Shown here: positions 24,977 to 35,675 of the stretch, one piece after another
Position numbering within the stretch: the stretch's first letter is position 1
How the letters are laid out: the number at the start of each line of letters is the position of its first letter
Source: Burkholderia pyrrocinia
Lineage (GTDB): Bacteria; Pseudomonadota; Gammaproteobacteria; Burkholderiales; Burkholderiaceae
Length of the DNA: 64,000 bases
NCBI RefSeq assembly: GCF_018417535.1
Contig: NZ_CP070977.1
Location: 1,798,001-1,862,000 of the forward strand
Reading direction: 5' to 3'
The notes under the pieces: model-generated
The model's input: only the letters and a program-made list of their open reading frames with translations
Told to the model about the DNA's origin: nothing
The model's database searches: none
Position numbers and translations under genes: made by a program

Positions 24977-25801
24977 GTGTCGATCACTGTAACCCCTCCT
25001 GTATCGCGGGAACGCGAATCGTCGCCCGACGAGATCACCGCGCTCGCCCGCGGCCTTGCCGTGCTGCGCCGCATCGCGGCCGCCGACGCGCCCGTCAGCA
25101 ACCGCGAGCTGACCGAACTGACCGGCATTCCGAAGCCGACCGTGTCGCGCATCACCGCGACGCTCGTCAGCGCCGGCTTCCTGTTCCAGTTGCCCGACAG
25201 CGAGCGCTTCGTGCTCACCGCGTCGGTACTCGAGCTGAGCCACGGCTTCCTGCGCAACTTCGACATCCGCGCGCGTTCGCGGCCGTTCATGATCGAGCTG
25301 GCCGAACGCACGTCGCTGTCCGTGCACCTCGCGGTGCGCGACCGGCTCGACATGGTCGCGATCGACGTGATCCGGCCGCGCTCCGCCGTGCTCGTCACGC
25401 GCCTCGAGATCGGCTCGCGGATGGACATCGCGCGCACGGCGGTAGGCCGCGCGTATCTCGCGGCACTCGAGGACGACGAGCGGCGCCTGCTGCTCGATTC
25501 GCTGCGCACCACGGCGGGCGACGACTGGCCGCATGTGTCCGCCAGGCTCAATCCCGCGCTCGACGAAGCGATGCGCGAAGGCCACGCGATCGCGATCGGC
25601 GAATGGCGCGAGGGCCTGAATGCGGTCGCGGCCGGGTTCGTCGGCCCGTCGGGCCAGCGCTATTCGGTGAATTGCGGCGGCGCGGCGCACCAGTGTCCGC
25701 CCGAATGGCTGCAGGAACATGTCGTGCCCGCACTGCACGAATGCATCGCGAAAATCACCCGCGAGATCGGCGGTGCGCCGGCCCGGCGCGTCAGCGTGTA
25801 A
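24977..25801 (+). CDS. IclR-family transcriptional regulator
   Basis: A 274-residue regulator. The N-terminal winged helix-turn-helix covers about 15-75 (ALARGLAVLRRIAAADAPVS, then GIPKPTVSRITATLVSAGFL). The IclR effector domain follows from about 95 to 260 (SVHLAVRDRLDMVAIDVIRP, RTAVGRAYLAAL, GEWREGLNAVAAGFVGPSG). The GTG at 24977 was chosen: AGAGAGAA precedes it, the promoter lies upstream of it, and the resulting length is usual for the family. The ATG at 24884 has no ribosome site. It stands 254 bp before mdtA in the same direction, but no sequence evidence links them functionally. The effector is unknown; many members sense aromatic or carboxylic acids. Confidence 0.88.
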   Translation: MSITVTPPVSRERESSPDEITALARGLAVLRRIAAADAPVSNRELTELTGIPKPTVSRITATLVSAGFLFQLPDSERFVLTASVLELSHGFLRNFDIRARSRPFMIELAERTSLSVHLAVRDRLDMVAIDVIRPRSAVLVTRLEIGSRMDIARTAVGRAYLAALEDDERRLLLDSLRTTAGDDWPHVSARLNPALDEAMREGHAIAIGEWREGLNAVAAGFVGPSGQRYSVNCGGAAHQCPPEWLQEHVVPALHECIAKITREIGGAPARRVSV

Positions 25802-25829
25802 TCGTTCCGTCATCGTCCTGTCGTGTTCT

Positions 25830-25873
25830 GTAACGATCGTAACCCGTTGAAAGATAGACCGCTGGACTGTAAC
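25830..25873 (+). promoter_or_regulatory. Three GTAAC boxes upstream of mdtA
   Basis: GTAAC occurs at 25830-25834, 25839-25843 and 25869-25873, two of them within CTGTAACG. Repeated GTAA-type half-sites on one helix face are common targets of OmpR-family regulators, and E. coli mdtABC is controlled by the BaeR member of that family. The spacing here (9 and 30 bp) does not match a known consensus, so this is only a candidate regulatory region in the 254-bp gap. Confidence 0.3.
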
Positions 25874-26055
25874 GGGGACGGCACGTAGGATCATGCCCAT
25901 CGTCGCGCCGCATTCGCGGTGCGCACAGCTCTTTTCCCGCGCGGGCCGGGAGGGCCCCGGACCGAGCCGGGCCCCCATCCCGGTACCGCTTGCCCACGCG
26001 CAGCCCTGAGCAGTCCGAATCCCGGCCCGCCGCGCCGTCTTCCTGACAGAACACG

Positions 26056-27420
26056 ATGGATAACGAACAAAAGCCCACGCCCCCTTCGCAAGACCCCGTC
26101 TCCCCCGCTGCACGGCGTCCGCGCCGCACACTGATGATCGGGACGCTCGCGGTCGTCGTCGGCGGCCTGCTGTGGTGGCACCCGTGGAACCGCACGCCGG
26201 CGGCAGCCAGCGCTGCGACCGGCGCAAGCGCCGGCAGCGGTGCCAGCAGCGGCGCCGGCGGCCATCGCGGCCGCGGCGGCCCCGCCGCGATGGCGAACGT
26301 TCCGCAGCCCGTGTCGGTCGCGACCGCGACGCAGGGTGAAATGCCGATCGTGCTGTCCGCGCTCGGCACCGTGACGCCGCTCGCGAACGTGACGGTGAAG
26401 ACGCAGTTGTCGGGCTACCTGCAGTCGGTGTCGTTCCAGGAAGGCCAGATCGTGAAGAAAGGCGACGTGCTCGCGCAGATCGACCCGCGTCCGTACCAGG
26501 TGTCGCTCGAGAACGCCGAAGGCACGCACGCGCGCGACTCGGCGTTGCTCGCGACGGCGCGCCTCGACCTGAAGCGCTACCAGACGCTGCTGTCGCAGGA
26601 TTCGATCGCGTCGCAAACCGTCGATACGCAGGCTTCCCTCGTCAAGCAATACGAAGGGGCGGTGAAGACCGACCAGGCCGCGATCGATTCCGCGAAGCTG
26701 AACCTCACGTATGCGCGCATCACGGCGCCCGTGTCGGGCCGCGTCGGCCTGCGCCTGGTCGACCCCGGCAACTACGTGACGCCGGGCGACTCCAGCGGCA
26801 TCGTCGTGATCACGCAACTGCAGCCGATGAGCGTGATCTTCACGACGTCGGAAGACAACCTGCCGCAGATCCTCAAGCAGGTGAACGCGGGCCAGAAGCT
26901 GTCGGTCACCGCGTACAACCGCAACAACACGGTGCCGCTCGAGACGGGCTCGCTCGCGACGCTCGACAACCAGATCGACACGAGCACCGGCACGGTCAAG
27001 CTGCGCGCGAACTTCGATAACAAGGAAGGCATGCTGTTCCCGAATCAGTTCGTGAACACGCGGCTGCTCGTCGACGTGATGCGCAACGCGACGATCGTGC
27101 CGACGTCCGCGGTGCTGACGGGCTCGATCGGCCAGTTCGTCTACGTCGTGAAACCCGACAACACGGTGACGGTGCGCAAGGTCACGATCGGCCCGGTCGA
27201 CGGCGAACGCACGAGCATCGTCAGCGGCATCGCGCTCGGCGAGCGCGTGGTGACCGACGGCTCCGACCGCCTGCGCGAAGGCGCGAAGATCTCGATTCCG
27301 GCCGACAAGCCGAAAGGCGCGTCGGGCGCGCGCGGCGCCGGCGCGGCGTCGGGTGCATCGGGCGCCGGCGGCCATCGCGGCGGACAAAAGCACGGTGCGT
27401 CGCAAGCAGCGGCCCAATAA
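26056..27420 (+). CDS. mdtA: RND efflux periplasmic adaptor subunit MdtA
   Basis: Membrane-fusion protein of 454 residues that links the inner-membrane RND pump to an outer-membrane channel. A single hydrophobic anchor lies at about 25-42 (TLMIGTLAVVVGGLLWW). A Gly/Ala/Ser-rich linker leads to the lipoyl/hairpin region (VKTQLSGYLQSVSFQEGQIVKKGDVLAQIDPRPY, split in the protein by the coiled-coil helices) and the beta-barrel and membrane-proximal domains (APVSGRVGLRLVDPGNYV, VPTSAVLTGS). The tail is Gly/Ala-rich (GASGAGGHRGGQKHGAS). It starts the operon: mdtB follows after 15 bp and mdtC after a further 3 bp. No outer-membrane factor gene follows. Confidence 0.92.
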   Translation: MDNEQKPTPPSQDPVSPAARRPRRTLMIGTLAVVVGGLLWWHPWNRTPAAASAATGASAGSGASSGAGGHRGRGGPAAMANVPQPVSVATATQGEMPIVLSALGTVTPLANVTVKTQLSGYLQSVSFQEGQIVKKGDVLAQIDPRPYQVSLENAEGTHARDSALLATARLDLKRYQTLLSQDSIASQTVDTQASLVKQYEGAVKTDQAAIDSAKLNLTYARITAPVSGRVGLRLVDPGNYVTPGDSSGIVVITQLQPMSVIFTTSEDNLPQILKQVNAGQKLSVTAYNRNNTVPLETGSLATLDNQIDTSTGTVKLRANFDNKEGMLFPNQFVNTRLLVDVMRNATIVPTSAVLTGSIGQFVYVVKPDNTVTVRKVTIGPVDGERTSIVSGIALGERVVTDGSDRLREGAKISIPADKPKGASGARGAGAASGASGAGGHRGGQKHGASQAAAQ

Positions 27421-27435
27421 CGCGCGGGCCGCTCG

Positions 27436-30400
27436 ATGAATCCATCCCGCCTCTTCATTCTCCGGCCGGTCGGCACCGCCCTCCTGATGGCGGCGATCAT
27501 GCTGGCCGGTCTCGTCGCGCTGCGCTTCCTGCCGCTCGCCGCACTGCCCGAAGTCGATTACCCGACGATCCAGGTCCAGACCTTCTACCCGGGCGCGAGC
27601 CCGGAGGTGATGACCTCGTCGGTCACCGCGCCGCTCGAACGGCAGTTCGGGCAGATGCCGTCGCTGAACCAGATGTCGTCGCAAAGCTCGGCCGGCTCGT
27701 CGGTGATCACGCTGCAGTTCTCGCTCGACCTGCCGCTCGATATCGCCGAACAGGAAGTGCAGGCCGCGATCAACGCGGCCGGCAACCTGCTGCCGTCCGA
27801 CCTCCCTGCCCCGCCGATCTACGCGAAGGTCAACCCGGCCGACGCGCCCGTGATCACGCTCGCCGTCACGTCGAAGACGCTGCCGCTCACGCAGGTGCAG
27901 GACCTGGCCGACACGCGCCTCGCGATGAAGATCTCGCAGGTCGCGGGCGTCGGCCTCGTCAGCCTGTCGGGCGGCAACCGCCCGGCGGTGCGGATCCAGG
28001 CGAACCCGACCGCGCTCGCGCAGTACGGGATGAACCTCGACGACCTGCGCACGACGATCTCGAATCTGAACGTGAACACGCCGAAGGGCAACTTCGACGG
28101 CCCGACGCGCGCGTACACGATCAACGCCAACGACCAGCTCACGAGCGCCGACCAGTACAACAGCGCCGTCGTCGCGTACAAGAGCGGCCGCCCGGTGATG
28201 CTGACCGACGTCGCGACGGTCGTCGCCGGCTCGGAGAACACCAAGCTCGGCGCGTGGGTGAATGCGGAGCCCGCGATCATCCTGAACGTGCAGCGCCAGC
28301 CCGGCGCGAACGTGATCCAGACGGTGGACGCGATCAAGGCGCAGTTGCCGAAGCTGCAGGAAACGCTGCCGGCCGCGCTCGACGTGCAGATCGTCACCGA
28401 CCGCACGACGATGATCCGCGCGGCCGTGCGCGACGTGCAGTTCGAACTGCTGCTCGCGGTCGGGCTGGTCGTGCTGGTGATGTACCTGTTCCTCGCGAAC
28501 GTCTACGCGACCATCATCCCGAGCCTGTCGGTGCCGCTGTCGCTGATCGGCACGCTCGCGGTGATGTACATGGCCGGCTTCTCGCTGAACAACCTGTCGC
28601 TGATGGCGCTTACCATCGCCACCGGCTTCGTCGTCGACGACGCGATCGTGATGATCGAGAACATCGCGCGCTACGTCGAGGAAGGCGAATCGGGGCTCGA
28701 GGCCGCGCTGAAGGGCTCGAAGCAGATCGGCTTCACGATCATCTCGCTGACGGTGTCGCTGATCGCGGTGCTGATCCCGCTGCTGTTCATGGGCGACGTG
28801 GTCGGGCGCCTGTTCCACGAATTCGCGATCACGCTCGCGGTGACGATCGTGATCTCGGCGATCGTGTCGCTCACGCTCGTGCCGATGATGTGCGCGAAGC
28901 TGCTGCGCCATTCGCCGCCGCCGGAGAGCCACCGCTTCGAGGCGCGCGTGCACCAGGCGATCGACCGGGTGATCGCGCGCTACGCGGTCGCGCTCGAATG
29001 GGTGCTGGACCGCCAGCGCTCGACGCTCGTCGTCGCGCTGCTGACCCTCGCGCTGACCGGCCTGCTGTATGTGTACGTGCCGAAGGGCTTCTTCCCCGCG
29101 CAGGATACCGGCGTGATCCAGGCGATCACGCAGGCGCCGCAGTCGATCTCGTACGGTGCGATGGCCGAGCGCCAGCAGGCGCTCGCGGCCGAGATCCTGA
29201 AGGATCCGAACGTCGACAGCCTCACGTCGTTCATCGGCGTCGACGGCAGCAACATCACGCTGAACAGCGGCCGGATGCTGATCAACCTGAAGGCGCGCGA
29301 CGCGCGCACCGAGACGGCGGCGCAGATCATCCGCGACCTGCAGCACCGCGTCGCGAACATCACCGGCATCTCGCTGTTCATGCAGTCGGTGCAGGACCTG
29401 ACGATCGACTCCACCGTCAGCCCGACGCAGTACCAGTTCATGCTGACGAGCCCGAACTCGGACGAATTCGCGACCTGGGTGCCGAAGCTCGTCGCGCGGC
29501 TGCAGCAGGAGCCGTCGCTCGCCGACGTCGCGACCGACCTGCAGAGCAACGGCCAGTCCGTCTACATCGAGATCGACCGCGCGAGCGCCGCACGCTTCGG
29601 CATCACGCCGGCGACCGTCGACAACGCGCTGTACGACGCGTTCGGCCAGCGCATCGTGTCGACGATCTTCACGCAATCGAACCAGTACCGCGTGATTCTC
29701 GAGTCCGAACCGAAGGAGCAGCACTACGCGCAATCGCTGAACGACATCTACCTGCCGTCGGCCGGTGGCGGCCAGGTGCCGCTGTCGTCGATCGCGTCGT
29801 TCCACGAGCGGCCGTCGCCGCTGCTGGTCGCGCACCTGTCGCAGTTCCCGTCGACGACGATCTCGTTCAACCTCGCGGCCGGCGCGTCGCTCGGCGAAGC
29901 CGTCAAGGCGATCGAGGCCGCCGAGCAGGACATCGGCCTGCCCGCGTCGTTCCAGACGCGCTTCCAGGGTGCGGCGCTCGCGTTCCAGGCCTCGCTGTCG
30001 AACCAGCTGTTCCTGATCCTCGCGGCGATCATCACGATGTACATCGTGCTCGGCGTGCTGTACGAGAGCTACATCCACCCGATCACGATCCTGTCGACGC
30101 TGCCGTCGGCCGGCGTCGGCGCGCTGCTCGCGCTGATGATCACCGGGCACGATCTCGACATCATCGGGATCATCGGCATCGTGCTGCTGATCGGCATCGT
30201 GAAGAAGAACGCGATCATGATGATCGACTTCGCGCTAGAGGCCGAACGCGTGGAAGGCAAGCCGCCGCGCGAGGCGATCTTCCAGGCGTGCCTGCTGCGC
30301 TTCCGGCCGATCCTGATGACGACGCTCGCCGCGCTGCTCGGCGCGGTACCGCTGATCGTCGGCTCCGGCGCGGGCTCCGAGCTGCGCCAGCCGCTCGGGA

Positions 30401-30549
30401 TCGCGATCGCGGGCGGCCTGATCGTGTCGCAGGTGCTGACGCTGTTCACGACGCCCGTGATCTACCTCGGCTTCGACTCGCTCGCGCGCCGCGTGCGCGG
30501 CTGGTTCGAACGCCACGGCCCCGATGCCGGCAAGCGCACGGACGCGTAA
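27436..30549 (+). CDS. mdtB: RND multidrug efflux permease subunit MdtB
   Basis: A 1,037-residue proton-driven pump of the HAE1/AcrB superfamily, close in length to E. coli MdtB. The first membrane helix ([20 protein letters not shown]) is followed by [15 protein letters not shown], the porter domains, and TM4 with the proton-relay pair in [14 protein letters not shown]. The second half repeats the layout ([44 protein letters not shown]). It pairs with MdtC, since MdtB and MdtC work as a B2C heterotrimer in E. coli. Substrates there include bile salts and novobiocin; they are not known for this organism. Confidence 0.93.
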   Translation: MNPSRLFILRPVGTALLMAAIMLAGLVALRFLPLAALPEVDYPTIQVQTFYPGASPEVMTSSVTAPLERQFGQMPSLNQMSSQSSAGSSVITLQFSLDLPLDIAEQEVQAAINAAGNLLPSDLPAPPIYAKVNPADAPVITLAVTSKTLPLTQVQDLADTRLAMKISQVAGVGLVSLSGGNRPAVRIQANPTALAQYGMNLDDLRTTISNLNVNTPKGNFDGPTRAYTINANDQLTSADQYNSAVVAYKSGRPVMLTDVATVVAGSENTKLGAWVNAEPAIILNVQRQPGANVIQTVDAIKAQLPKLQETLPAALDVQIVTDRTTMIRAAVRDVQFELLLAVGLVVLVMYLFLANVYATIIPSLSVPLSLIGTLAVMYMAGFSLNNLSLMALTIATGFVVDDAIVMIENIARYVEEGESGLEAALKGSKQIGFTIISLTVSLIAVLIPLLFMGDVVGRLFHEFAITLAVTIVISAIVSLTLVPMMCAKLLRHSPPPESHRFEARVHQAIDRVIARYAVALEWVLDRQRSTLVVALLTLALTGLLYVYVPKGFFPAQDTGVIQAITQAPQSISYGAMAERQQALAAEILKDPNVDSLTSFIGVDGSNITLNSGRMLINLKARDARTETAAQIIRDLQHRVANITGISLFMQSVQDLTIDSTVSPTQYQFMLTSPNSDEFATWVPKLVARLQQEPSLADVATDLQSNGQSVYIEIDRASAARFGITPATVDNALYDAFGQRIVSTIFTQSNQYRVILESEPKEQHYAQSLNDIYLPSAGGGQVPLSSIASFHERPSPLLVAHLSQFPSTTISFNLAAGASLGEAVKAIEAAEQDIGLPASFQTRFQGAALAFQASLSNQLFLILAAIITMYIVLGVLYESYIHPITILSTLPSAGVGALLALMITGHDLDIIGIIGIVLLIGIVKKNAIMMIDFALEAERVEGKPPREAIFQACLLRFRPILMTTLAALLGAVPLIVGSGAGSELRQPLGIAIAGGLIVSQVLTLFTTPVIYLGFDSLARRVRGWFERHGPDAGKRTDA

Positions 30550-30552
30550 TCC

Positions 30553-33500
30553 ATGAACCTGTCGCGCCCCTTCATCACCCGCCCCGTCGCGACGACGCTG
30601 CTCGCGATCGGCGTCGCGCTCGCGGGCCTGTTCGCGTTCATCAAGCTGCCGGTGTCGCCGCTGCCCCAGGTCGACTTCCCGACCATCTCGGTGCAGGCGT
30701 CGCTGCCGGGCGCGAGCCCCGAGACCGTCGCGACCAGCGTGACGAGCCCGCTCGAGCGGCACCTCGGCTCGATCGCCGACGTATCCGAGATGACGTCGAC
30801 GAGCACGGTCGGCAATGCGCGGATCATCCTGCAGTTCGGCCTGAACCGCGACATCGACGGCGCCGCGCGCGACGTGCAGGCCGCGATCAACGCGGCGCGC
30901 GCCGACCTGCCCGCCGCGCTGAAGAGCAACCCGACCTACCGCAAGGTCAACCCGGCCGACTCGCCGATCATGATCGTGTCGCTGACGTCGGAGACCTCGT
31001 CGCCCGCGAAGCTGTACGACGCCGCGTCGACGGTGCTGCAGCAGTCGCTGTCGCAGATCGACGGGATCGGCCAGGTCTCGGTGAGCGGTTCCGCCAACCC
31101 GGCCGTGCGGGTCGAGCTCGAGCCGCAAGCGCTGTTCCACTACGGGATCGGCCTCGAGGACGTGCGCGCGGCGCTCGCGTCCGCGAACGCCAACGCGCCG
31201 AAGGGCGCGATCGAATTCGGTCCGCAGCGCTACCAGCTCTATACGAACGACCAGGCCTCCGAGGCGTCGCAATACCGCGACCTCGTCGTCGCCTACCGCA
31301 ACGGCGCGGCCGTGCGGCTGTCCGACCTGTCCGACGTGGTCGATTCGGTCGAGGACCTGCGCAACCTCGGCCTGTCGAACGGCAAGCGCGCGGTGCTCGT
31401 GATCCTCTACCGCTCGCCCGGCGCGAACATCATCGAGACGATCGACCGCGTGCGCGCGGCGCTGCCGCAGCTCACCGCGTCGCTGCCGGCCGACATCACG
31501 GTCACGCCCGTGCTCGACCGGTCGACGACGATCCGCGCATCGCTGAAGGACACCGAGCACACGCTGCTGATCGCGGTCAGCCTCGTCGTGATGGTCGTGT
31601 TCCTGTTCCTGCGCAACTGGCGCGCGACGCTGATCCCGAGCGTCGCGGTGCCGATCTCGATCGTCGGCACGTTCGGCGCGATGTACCTGCTCGGCTTCTC
31701 GATCGACAACCTGTCGCTGATGGCGCTGATCGTCGCGACCGGCTTCGTCGTCGACGATGCGATCGTCGTGCTCGAGAACATCTCGCGGCACATCGAGAAC
31801 GGCAAGTCGCGGATGCAGGCCGCGTTCGACGGCGCGCGCGAGGTCGGCTTCACGGTGCTGTCGATGAGCATCTCGCTCGTCGCGGTGTTCCTGCCGATCC
31901 TGCTGATGGGCGGGATCGTCGGGCGCCTGTTCCGCGAGTTCGCGCTCACGCTGTCGCTCGCGATCGCCGTGTCACTCGCGGTGTCGCTCACCGTCACGCC
32001 GATGATGTGCGCGCGCCTGCTGCGCGAGTCGCACGACCCGCAAAGCGAAGGCCGCTTCGGGCGCTTCCTCGAGCGCTGCTTCACGCGCATGCAGCGCGGC
32101 TACGAGCGCTCGCTGTCGTGGGCGCTGCGCCGCCCGCTGCTGATCCTGCTGACCCTGTTCGCGACGATCGGGCTGAACGTCTACCTGTACATCATCGTGC
32201 CGAAGGGCTTTTTCCCGCAGCAGGACACCGGGCTGATGATCGGCGGCATCCAGGCCGACCAGTCGACGTCGTTCCAGGCGATGAAGCTGAAGTTCTCCGA
32301 GATGATGCGGATCGTGCAGGGCAACCCGAACGTGAAGAGCGTCGCGGGCTTCACCGGCGGCACGCAGACCAACTCGGGCTTCATGTTCGTCACGCTGAAG
32401 GACCGTACCGAGCGCAAGCTGTCGGCCGACCAGGTGATCCAGCAGTTGCGCCCGCCGCTGGCGGACGTCGCGGGCGCGCGCACGTTCCTGCAGGCCGCGC
32501 AGGACATCCGCGTCGGCGGCCGGCAGAGCAACGCGCAGTACCAGTTCACGCTGCTCGGCGATTCGAGCGCCGACCTGTACAAGTGGGGGCCGATCCTGAC
32601 CGAGGCGCTGCAAAAGCGCCCCGAGCTGACCGACGTGAACTCCGACCAGCAGCAAGGCGGCCTCGAGGCGATGGTGACGATCGACCGCGCGACGGCCGCA
32701 CGGTTCGGCATCAAGCCCGCGCAGATCGACAACACGCTGTACGACGCGTTCGGCCAGCGCCAGGTCTCGACGATCTACAACCCGCTGAACCAGTACCACG
32801 TCGTGATGGAAGTCGCGCCGAAATACTGGCAGAGCCCCGAGATGCTGAACCAGGTGTGGGTCAGCACGTCGGGCGGCAGCGCGAACGGCGCGCAGACCAC
32901 CAACGCGGCCGCCGGCACCTACGTCGCGACGTCGGCCGGCACGTCGAGCGCCGGCACGGCCGCGCAGAGCGCCGCGGCGATCGCGTCCGATTCCGCGCGC
33001 AACCAGGCGCTCAACTCGATCGCCGCGAGCGGCAAGTCGAGCGCGTCGTCGGGCGCGTCGGTGTCCACGTCGAAGTCGACGATGATCCCGCTGTCGGCGA
33101 TCGCGACGTTCGGGCCGAGCACGACGCCGCTGTCGGTCAACCACCAGGGGCTGTTCGTCGCGACGACGATCTCGTTCAACCTGCCGCCGGGCGTGTCGCT
33201 GTCGCAGGCGACACAGGTGATCTACCAGACGATGGCGCAGGTCGGCGTCCCGCCGACGATCGTCGGCAGCTTCCAGGGCACCGCGCAGGCGTTCCAGCAG
33301 TCGCTGGACAACCAGCCGATCCTGATCCTCGCCGCGCTGCTGGCCGTCTACATCGTGCTCGGCATCCTGTACGAGAGCTACATCCACCCGATCACGATCC
33401 TGTCGACGCTGCCGTCGGCCGGTGTCGGCGCGCTGCTCGCGCTGCTGCTGTTCAAGACCGAGTTCAGCATCATCGCGCTGATCGGCGTGATCCTGCTGAT

Positions 33501-33861
33501 CGGCATCGTGAAGAAGAACGCGATCATGATGGTCGACTTCGCGATCGACCAGACGCGCAACAACCGGAAGTCGTCGTTCGACGCGATCCACGAGGCGTGC
33601 CTGCTGCGCTTCCGTCCGATCATGATGACGACGATGGCGGCGCTGCTCGGCTCGCTGCCGCTCGCGTTCGGCAACGGGGACGGCGCCGAGCTGCGCGCGC
33701 CGCTCGGGATCGCGATCGCCGGCGGCCTGATCGTGTCGCAGGTGCTGACGCTCTATACGACGCCGGTCGTCTACCTGTACATGGACCGGCTGCGCGTGTG
33801 GGCCGAGAAACGGCGCAATCGCCGCGGGAATTCGGGTGGGCCGGCCGTCGCCGGAGAATGA
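30553..33861 (+). CDS. mdtC: RND multidrug efflux permease subunit MdtC with an extra low-complexity insertion
   Basis: A 1,102-residue RND pump subunit, about 75 residues longer than E. coli MdtC. Family features are present: [14 protein letters not shown], the TM4 motif [23 protein letters not shown], and [19 protein letters not shown]. The extra length sits at about residues 773-842, an Ala/Ser/Thr/Gly-rich stretch between WVSTSGGS and [12 protein letters not shown]. In the MdtB paralogue the matching position reads [18 protein letters not shown] with no insert. The insertion falls in the second periplasmic porter/docking region, so it would be exposed. The start lies 3 bp after the mdtB stop. 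Confidence 0.92.
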   Translation: MNLSRPFITRPVATTLLAIGVALAGLFAFIKLPVSPLPQVDFPTISVQASLPGASPETVATSVTSPLERHLGSIADVSEMTSTSTVGNARIILQFGLNRDIDGAARDVQAAINAARADLPAALKSNPTYRKVNPADSPIMIVSLTSETSSPAKLYDAASTVLQQSLSQIDGIGQVSVSGSANPAVRVELEPQALFHYGIGLEDVRAALASANANAPKGAIEFGPQRYQLYTNDQASEASQYRDLVVAYRNGAAVRLSDLSDVVDSVEDLRNLGLSNGKRAVLVILYRSPGANIIETIDRVRAALPQLTASLPADITVTPVLDRSTTIRASLKDTEHTLLIAVSLVVMVVFLFLRNWRATLIPSVAVPISIVGTFGAMYLLGFSIDNLSLMALIVATGFVVDDAIVVLENISRHIENGKSRMQAAFDGAREVGFTVLSMSISLVAVFLPILLMGGIVGRLFREFALTLSLAIAVSLAVSLTVTPMMCARLLRESHDPQSEGRFGRFLERCFTRMQRGYERSLSWALRRPLLILLTLFATIGLNVYLYIIVPKGFFPQQDTGLMIGGIQADQSTSFQAMKLKFSEMMRIVQGNPNVKSVAGFTGGTQTNSGFMFVTLKDRTERKLSADQVIQQLRPPLADVAGARTFLQAAQDIRVGGRQSNAQYQFTLLGDSSADLYKWGPILTEALQKRPELTDVNSDQQQGGLEAMVTIDRATAARFGIKPAQIDNTLYDAFGQRQVSTIYNPLNQYHVVMEVAPKYWQSPEMLNQVWVSTSGGSANGAQTTNAAAGTYVATSAGTSSAGTAAQSAAAIASDSARNQALNSIAASGKSSASSGASVSTSKSTMIPLSAIATFGPSTTPLSVNHQGLFVATTISFNLPPGVSLSQATQVIYQTMAQVGVPPTIVGSFQGTAQAFQQSLDNQPILILAALLAVYIVLGILYESYIHPITILSTLPSAGVGALLALLLFKTEFSIIALIGVILLIGIVKKNAIMMVDFAIDQTRNNRKSSFDAIHEACLLRFRPIMMTTMAALLGSLPLAFGNGDGAELRAPLGIAIAGGLIVSQVLTLYTTPVVYLYMDRLRVWAEKRRNRRGNSGGPAVAGE

Positions 33862-34027
33862 TCACGCGGCATCGAACGCCGGGCCGGCGCAGCGCGAACG
33901 GGGCGGATTGCCCTGCCCCGCATGCCGGCCGGCACCGCCGCGAAATCGCGCACAAACGGCGGCCAGCCTGCGACGCGCCGCGCGCCGTGTCGCCGGCCCT
34001 GCGGCGCGCATCGGCGCGCACGCGCGA

Positions 34028-34705
34028 TCAGCGTCGCTCGGCGAGCCCGGCCAGCGCGCACGACAACCGCCGCGCCGCGTCGTCGATCATCCCGAGCACC
34101 TGTCGCCGTCGCGCGCCGTCCGACTCGCCGAGCGCGACGCCGATCGCAAGCGGCCCTGCTGCATCGACCGGCATCGCGACGATGCCGGTCCCCTGCCGCG
34201 GCGCATCGTGCCCGCCGAGCCGCCAGACCTCGTGCGCACCGACACGCGCAACGTCTCCCGCGTCCGCGGGCCGCCCGACGAAACGCGCGCCGATGCGCGC
34301 AACGAGACACCCGGACGCATCAGGCACCGCCTGCGCGAGAACGACGGCCTCCGCGCCGTTGCGCCGAAGCAGTTGCGCGGCCAGCCCGCTACGCTCGCAT
34401 AGCGCCCGCAACACGGGCCGCGCGTGCACGACTTCCGCCCGGGCGCCGACATAAGCCGCGGCGACGCGCGCGACCGCGGGCCCCGGCCGATAGCGGCCAC
34501 GCACGTCGACCACGAGAAAATCCTGCCGAACGAGCGTTTTCAGCAATCGTGCAACCGAGTTGCGCGGTGCGCCGAGCCGCACCGCGAGTTCGGCGCCGGT
34601 CGCCGGCGGCTGCCCGGCCGCCAGCATATCGAGAATCGCCAACCCGCGTTCGAGCGCCGGCACCCGATAGCGCGGCGCGCCGTCATCCATGTCGTGCAAG
34701 GTCAT
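34028..34705 (-). CDS. IclR-family regulator
   Basis: A 225-residue regulator shorter than usual for the family (about 250-270). The N-terminal helix-turn-helix is clear: VPALERGLAILDMLAAGQPP, then GAPRNSVARLLKTLVRQDFL. The effector domain (about 85-220) is recognisable but abbreviated (AEVVHARPVLRALCERSGL, ARIGARFVGRPADAG, GIVAMPVDAAGPLAIGVALG). The ATG at 34705 follows AGGATCTGT and overlaps the AraC-type gene upstream by 23 bp, so the two are probably cotranscribed. The gene converges on mdtC across a 166-bp gap. It may act on the porin and molybdenum-hydroxylase genes behind it; this is inference from position. Confidence 0.78.
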   Translation of the reverse strand: MTLHDMDDGAPRYRVPALERGLAILDMLAAGQPPATGAELAVRLGAPRNSVARLLKTLVRQDFLVVDVRGRYRPGPAVARVAAAYVGARAEVVHARPVLRALCERSGLAAQLLRRNGAEAVVLAQAVPDASGCLVARIGARFVGRPADAGDVARVGAHEVWRLGGHDAPRQGTGIVAMPVDAAGPLAIGVALGESDGARRRQVLGMIDDAARRLSCALAGLAERR

Positions 34706-35645
34706 ACAGATCCTGCGCATTGCGCGCATACCGGCGCGGGGCCATGCCCGACCAGCGGTGAAACGCCCGCGCGAACGCCTTCTCGGACGTATAGCCGACC
34801 CGCTCGGCGATCTCGATCAGCCGGCGCTTGCCCTGCGCAAGATCGCCGCTCGCGAGATACATCCGGTACGCGGTCAGGTGGACGATCGGCGTTTCGCCGA
34901 CCAGTTCGGCGAAACGCGCGCAAAAGCGCGAGCGCGACATGCCGGCCTCGGCCGCGAGGCTCGCCAGATGCCAGTCGCGGCGCGGGTCGCGATGCATCAG
35001 CGCCATCGCGCGGCCGATCTGCGGATCGGTCAGGCCGCGCAGCCAGCCCGTGTGATTGGCCGACGACTGCAGATGCGCACGCAGCAGTTGCACGAACAGC
35101 ACGTCCGCGAGACGGGTCGCGGCAACCGCCCAGCCGGGCTGGCACGCCATCGACTCCGCGATGAAGCTCTGCAGCGTGCTCGCGAGCCACGGCGCGACGG
35201 CCGCGTCGTTCGCGCGCACGTGGATCAGCGGCGGCAGCACGGAGAACAGCGGGCTGCGCACGATGTCGCGATATATGACGATGCCGGTGTAGAGCTCGCT
35301 CGTCGCGCCGCCGCCGCCCGCGACGAATTCGAGCGGCGTATCGAAGCGCGGGCGAATCCCCTTGTCGGCCATCAGCGTATCGAACGGCACGGGCGGCTCG
35401 TCGAGCGACGATGCCATCACGTGCTCGTCGCCGTGCGGCAGCAGCACGAAGTCGCCCGGCTCGATATGCACGGGCTCCACGCCGGCGACCGACAGGAAAA
35501 ACGGGCTGCCCGCGCAGGTGCGAAACGGCGCGCCCGCGACGGCCGGCTTGCGGATCGCCCACGGCGCGCTCAACGTGAAGCGTCCCGTCACGACCGCGTC
35601 GGCCCGCAGGTCCGTGAGTACGTCGCTGAGAAGATCGGTCGCCAT
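34683..35645 (-). CDS. AraC-family regulator with N-terminal cupin sensor
   Basis: A 320-residue regulator. The N-terminal half is a cupin-type ligand domain (FRTCAGSPFFLSVAGVEPVHIEPGDFVLLPHGDEHVM). The C-terminal ~100 residues are a double helix-turn-helix of the AraC type: WHLASLAAEAGMSRSRFCARF, then LIEIAERVGYTSEKAFARAFHRWSG and the closing APRRYARN. This is the Cupin_6/AraC layout common in proteobacterial regulators of small-molecule catabolism. The ATG at 35645 lies 30 bp after the porin stop in the same direction. It overlaps the IclR-type gene that follows. Confidence 0.88.
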   Translation of the reverse strand: MATDLLSDVLTDLRADAVVTGRFTLSAPWAIRKPAVAGAPFRTCAGSPFFLSVAGVEPVHIEPGDFVLLPHGDEHVMASSLDEPPVPFDTLMADKGIRPRFDTPLEFVAGGGGATSELYTGIVIYRDIVRSPLFSVLPPLIHVRANDAAVAPWLASTLQSFIAESMACQPGWAVAATRLADVLFVQLLRAHLQSSANHTGWLRGLTDPQIGRAMALMHRDPRRDWHLASLAAEAGMSRSRFCARFAELVGETPIVHLTAYRMYLASGDLAQGKRRLIEIAERVGYTSEKAFARAFHRWSGMAPRRYARNAQDLYDLARHG

Positions 35646-35675
35646 CGTCGATGCCCCGTGGTTCGCGCCGCCGCG

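Noticed and set aside
25891..30150. 1,419-codon minus-strand frame opposite mdtA and mdtB
   Set aside because: Composition is Arg/His/Asp-rich with no recognisable family, while the plus strand encodes clear RND proteins.
28254..34454. 2,066-codon plus-strand frame across mdtB, mdtC and beyond
   Set aside because: It is an out-of-frame shadow of the pump genes and runs through their boundaries and an opposing regulator gene.
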